DNA of 5,658 nucleotides from JBBRCX01 sp038204465 (lineage in GTDB: Bacteria > Planctomycetota > Phycisphaerae > Tepidisphaerales > Tepidisphaeraceae), in NCBI GenBank assembly GCA_038204465.1, contig JBBRCX010000178.1, positions 1 to 5,658 on the forward strand, in the 5' to 3' direction. Position numbers and translations under genes: made by a program. Below the pieces are notes generated by a model. It was not told where the DNA came from and did not search any database. It was given only the letters and a program-made list of their open reading frames with translations. This document shows, one piece after another, positions 5,526 through 5,658 of the stretch (position 1 is its first letter; every line of letters begins with the position of its first letter).

Positions 5526-5658
5526 GGACTGTTTCAAAAATAGTGCCTACGGTTAATGCAGGATTGAAAACCGGAGGCATGGATGCCAAAGCCGTTAGTG
5601 CCGGATGAGCTATGGGAATCGATCCAACCGCTTGTGCCCAAGCACAAAGCCCGACGCG
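5525..5658 (+). mobile_element. Left end of an IS5-family insertion sequence
   Basis: The coding match of the prepilin-like gene ends at about 5521. The new sequence opens with AGGACTGTTTCAAAA, an IS-end-like motif 5' of a transposase start. CTAA (5521-5524) just outside fits the YTAR-type target often duplicated by IS5-family elements, but the right end is not in the window, so neither the duplication nor the exact first base (5522-5526) can be confirmed. A weak internal promoter (TTTCAA at 5532-5537, TAATGC at 5554-5559) could serve the transposase. Confidence 0.75.
5583..5658 (+). CDS. IS5-family transposase, N-terminal fragment (3' partial)
   Basis: Only the first 25 residues are visible (MPKPLVPDELWESIQPLVPK, then HKARR). 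They match the opening of IS5-family DDE transposases, whose N-terminal helical region (DUF4096-like) typically reads L-x-D-x-x-W-x-x-I-x-P-L-L/V-P followed by basic residues. The enzyme would cut and rejoin the IS ends. GGAGG (5573-5577) lies five bases before the ATG. An out-of-frame ATG at 5579 stops after nine codons and is not used. The catalytic domain is outside the window, so intactness cannot be judged. Confidence 0.85.
   Translation, partial: MPKPLVPDELWESIQPLVPKHKARR

Overview
The window joins two kinds of DNA. The right part (about 2223-5658) looks like chromosome of a planctomycete, possibly of the Phycisphaerae type. It is GC-rich and carries a small Pro/Ser-rich lipoprotein, a CocE-type hydrolase, a remnant of an H-X9-DG prepilin-like protein of the kind abundant in Planctomycetota, and an intergenic CCAAAAT tandem repeat. 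The left part (1-2222) has lower GC: one hand-counted 60-base line gives about 52% (661-720) against 65% in the hydrolase (4381-4440). It looks like the right end of an integrated genomic island. The phylum call is an inference from gene families, not from a marker gene.

Layout, left to right. A ribbon-helix-helix protein gene (1-159, 5' end outside the window) is followed 50 bp later by a two-gene unit. This unit is an OLD-like AAA ATPase (210-1277) and a small TOPRIM-like DUF3226/DUF4435-type protein (1274-1933), which overlap by ATGA. An ATPase paired with a separate TOPRIM-like partner is the architecture of anti-phage systems related to OLD, Gabija and PARIS, so this is the best candidate for a little-described defence system here. 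About 240 bp without genes follow. They hold a perfect 27-nt palindrome (2004-2030), a run of 10-bp-phased TGCGA repeats (2061-2110) and a weak hairpin (2135-2153). Then comes the 3' half of a tRNA-Arg(CCG) gene (2176-2222) without its 5' half. That is the signature of an attachment site left when an element integrates into a tRNA gene. The intact tRNA and the integrase should lie to the left, outside the window.

Beyond the attachment site, 335 bp without a convincing gene contain a minus-strand G-quadruplex motif and a 14-bp palindrome. Three minus-strand genes follow, read right to left: a truncated prepilin-like gene (5093-5525), the CocE/NonD-type hydrolase (3093-5054, 38 bp downstream of it), and the lipoprotein (2558-2974), which has its own strong ribosome binding site and a possible promoter. 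The prepilin-like gene has lost its N-terminal pilin helix to an IS5-family insertion sequence. The left end and transposase start of that element occupy the last ~134 bp.

How the parts work together: the ATPase and TOPRIM-like proteins are probably co-translated and form one complex, perhaps regulated by the ribbon-helix-helix protein. The chromosomal genes show no clear shared pathway. The prepilin remnant and the hydrolase may have shared a transcript before the IS inserted.
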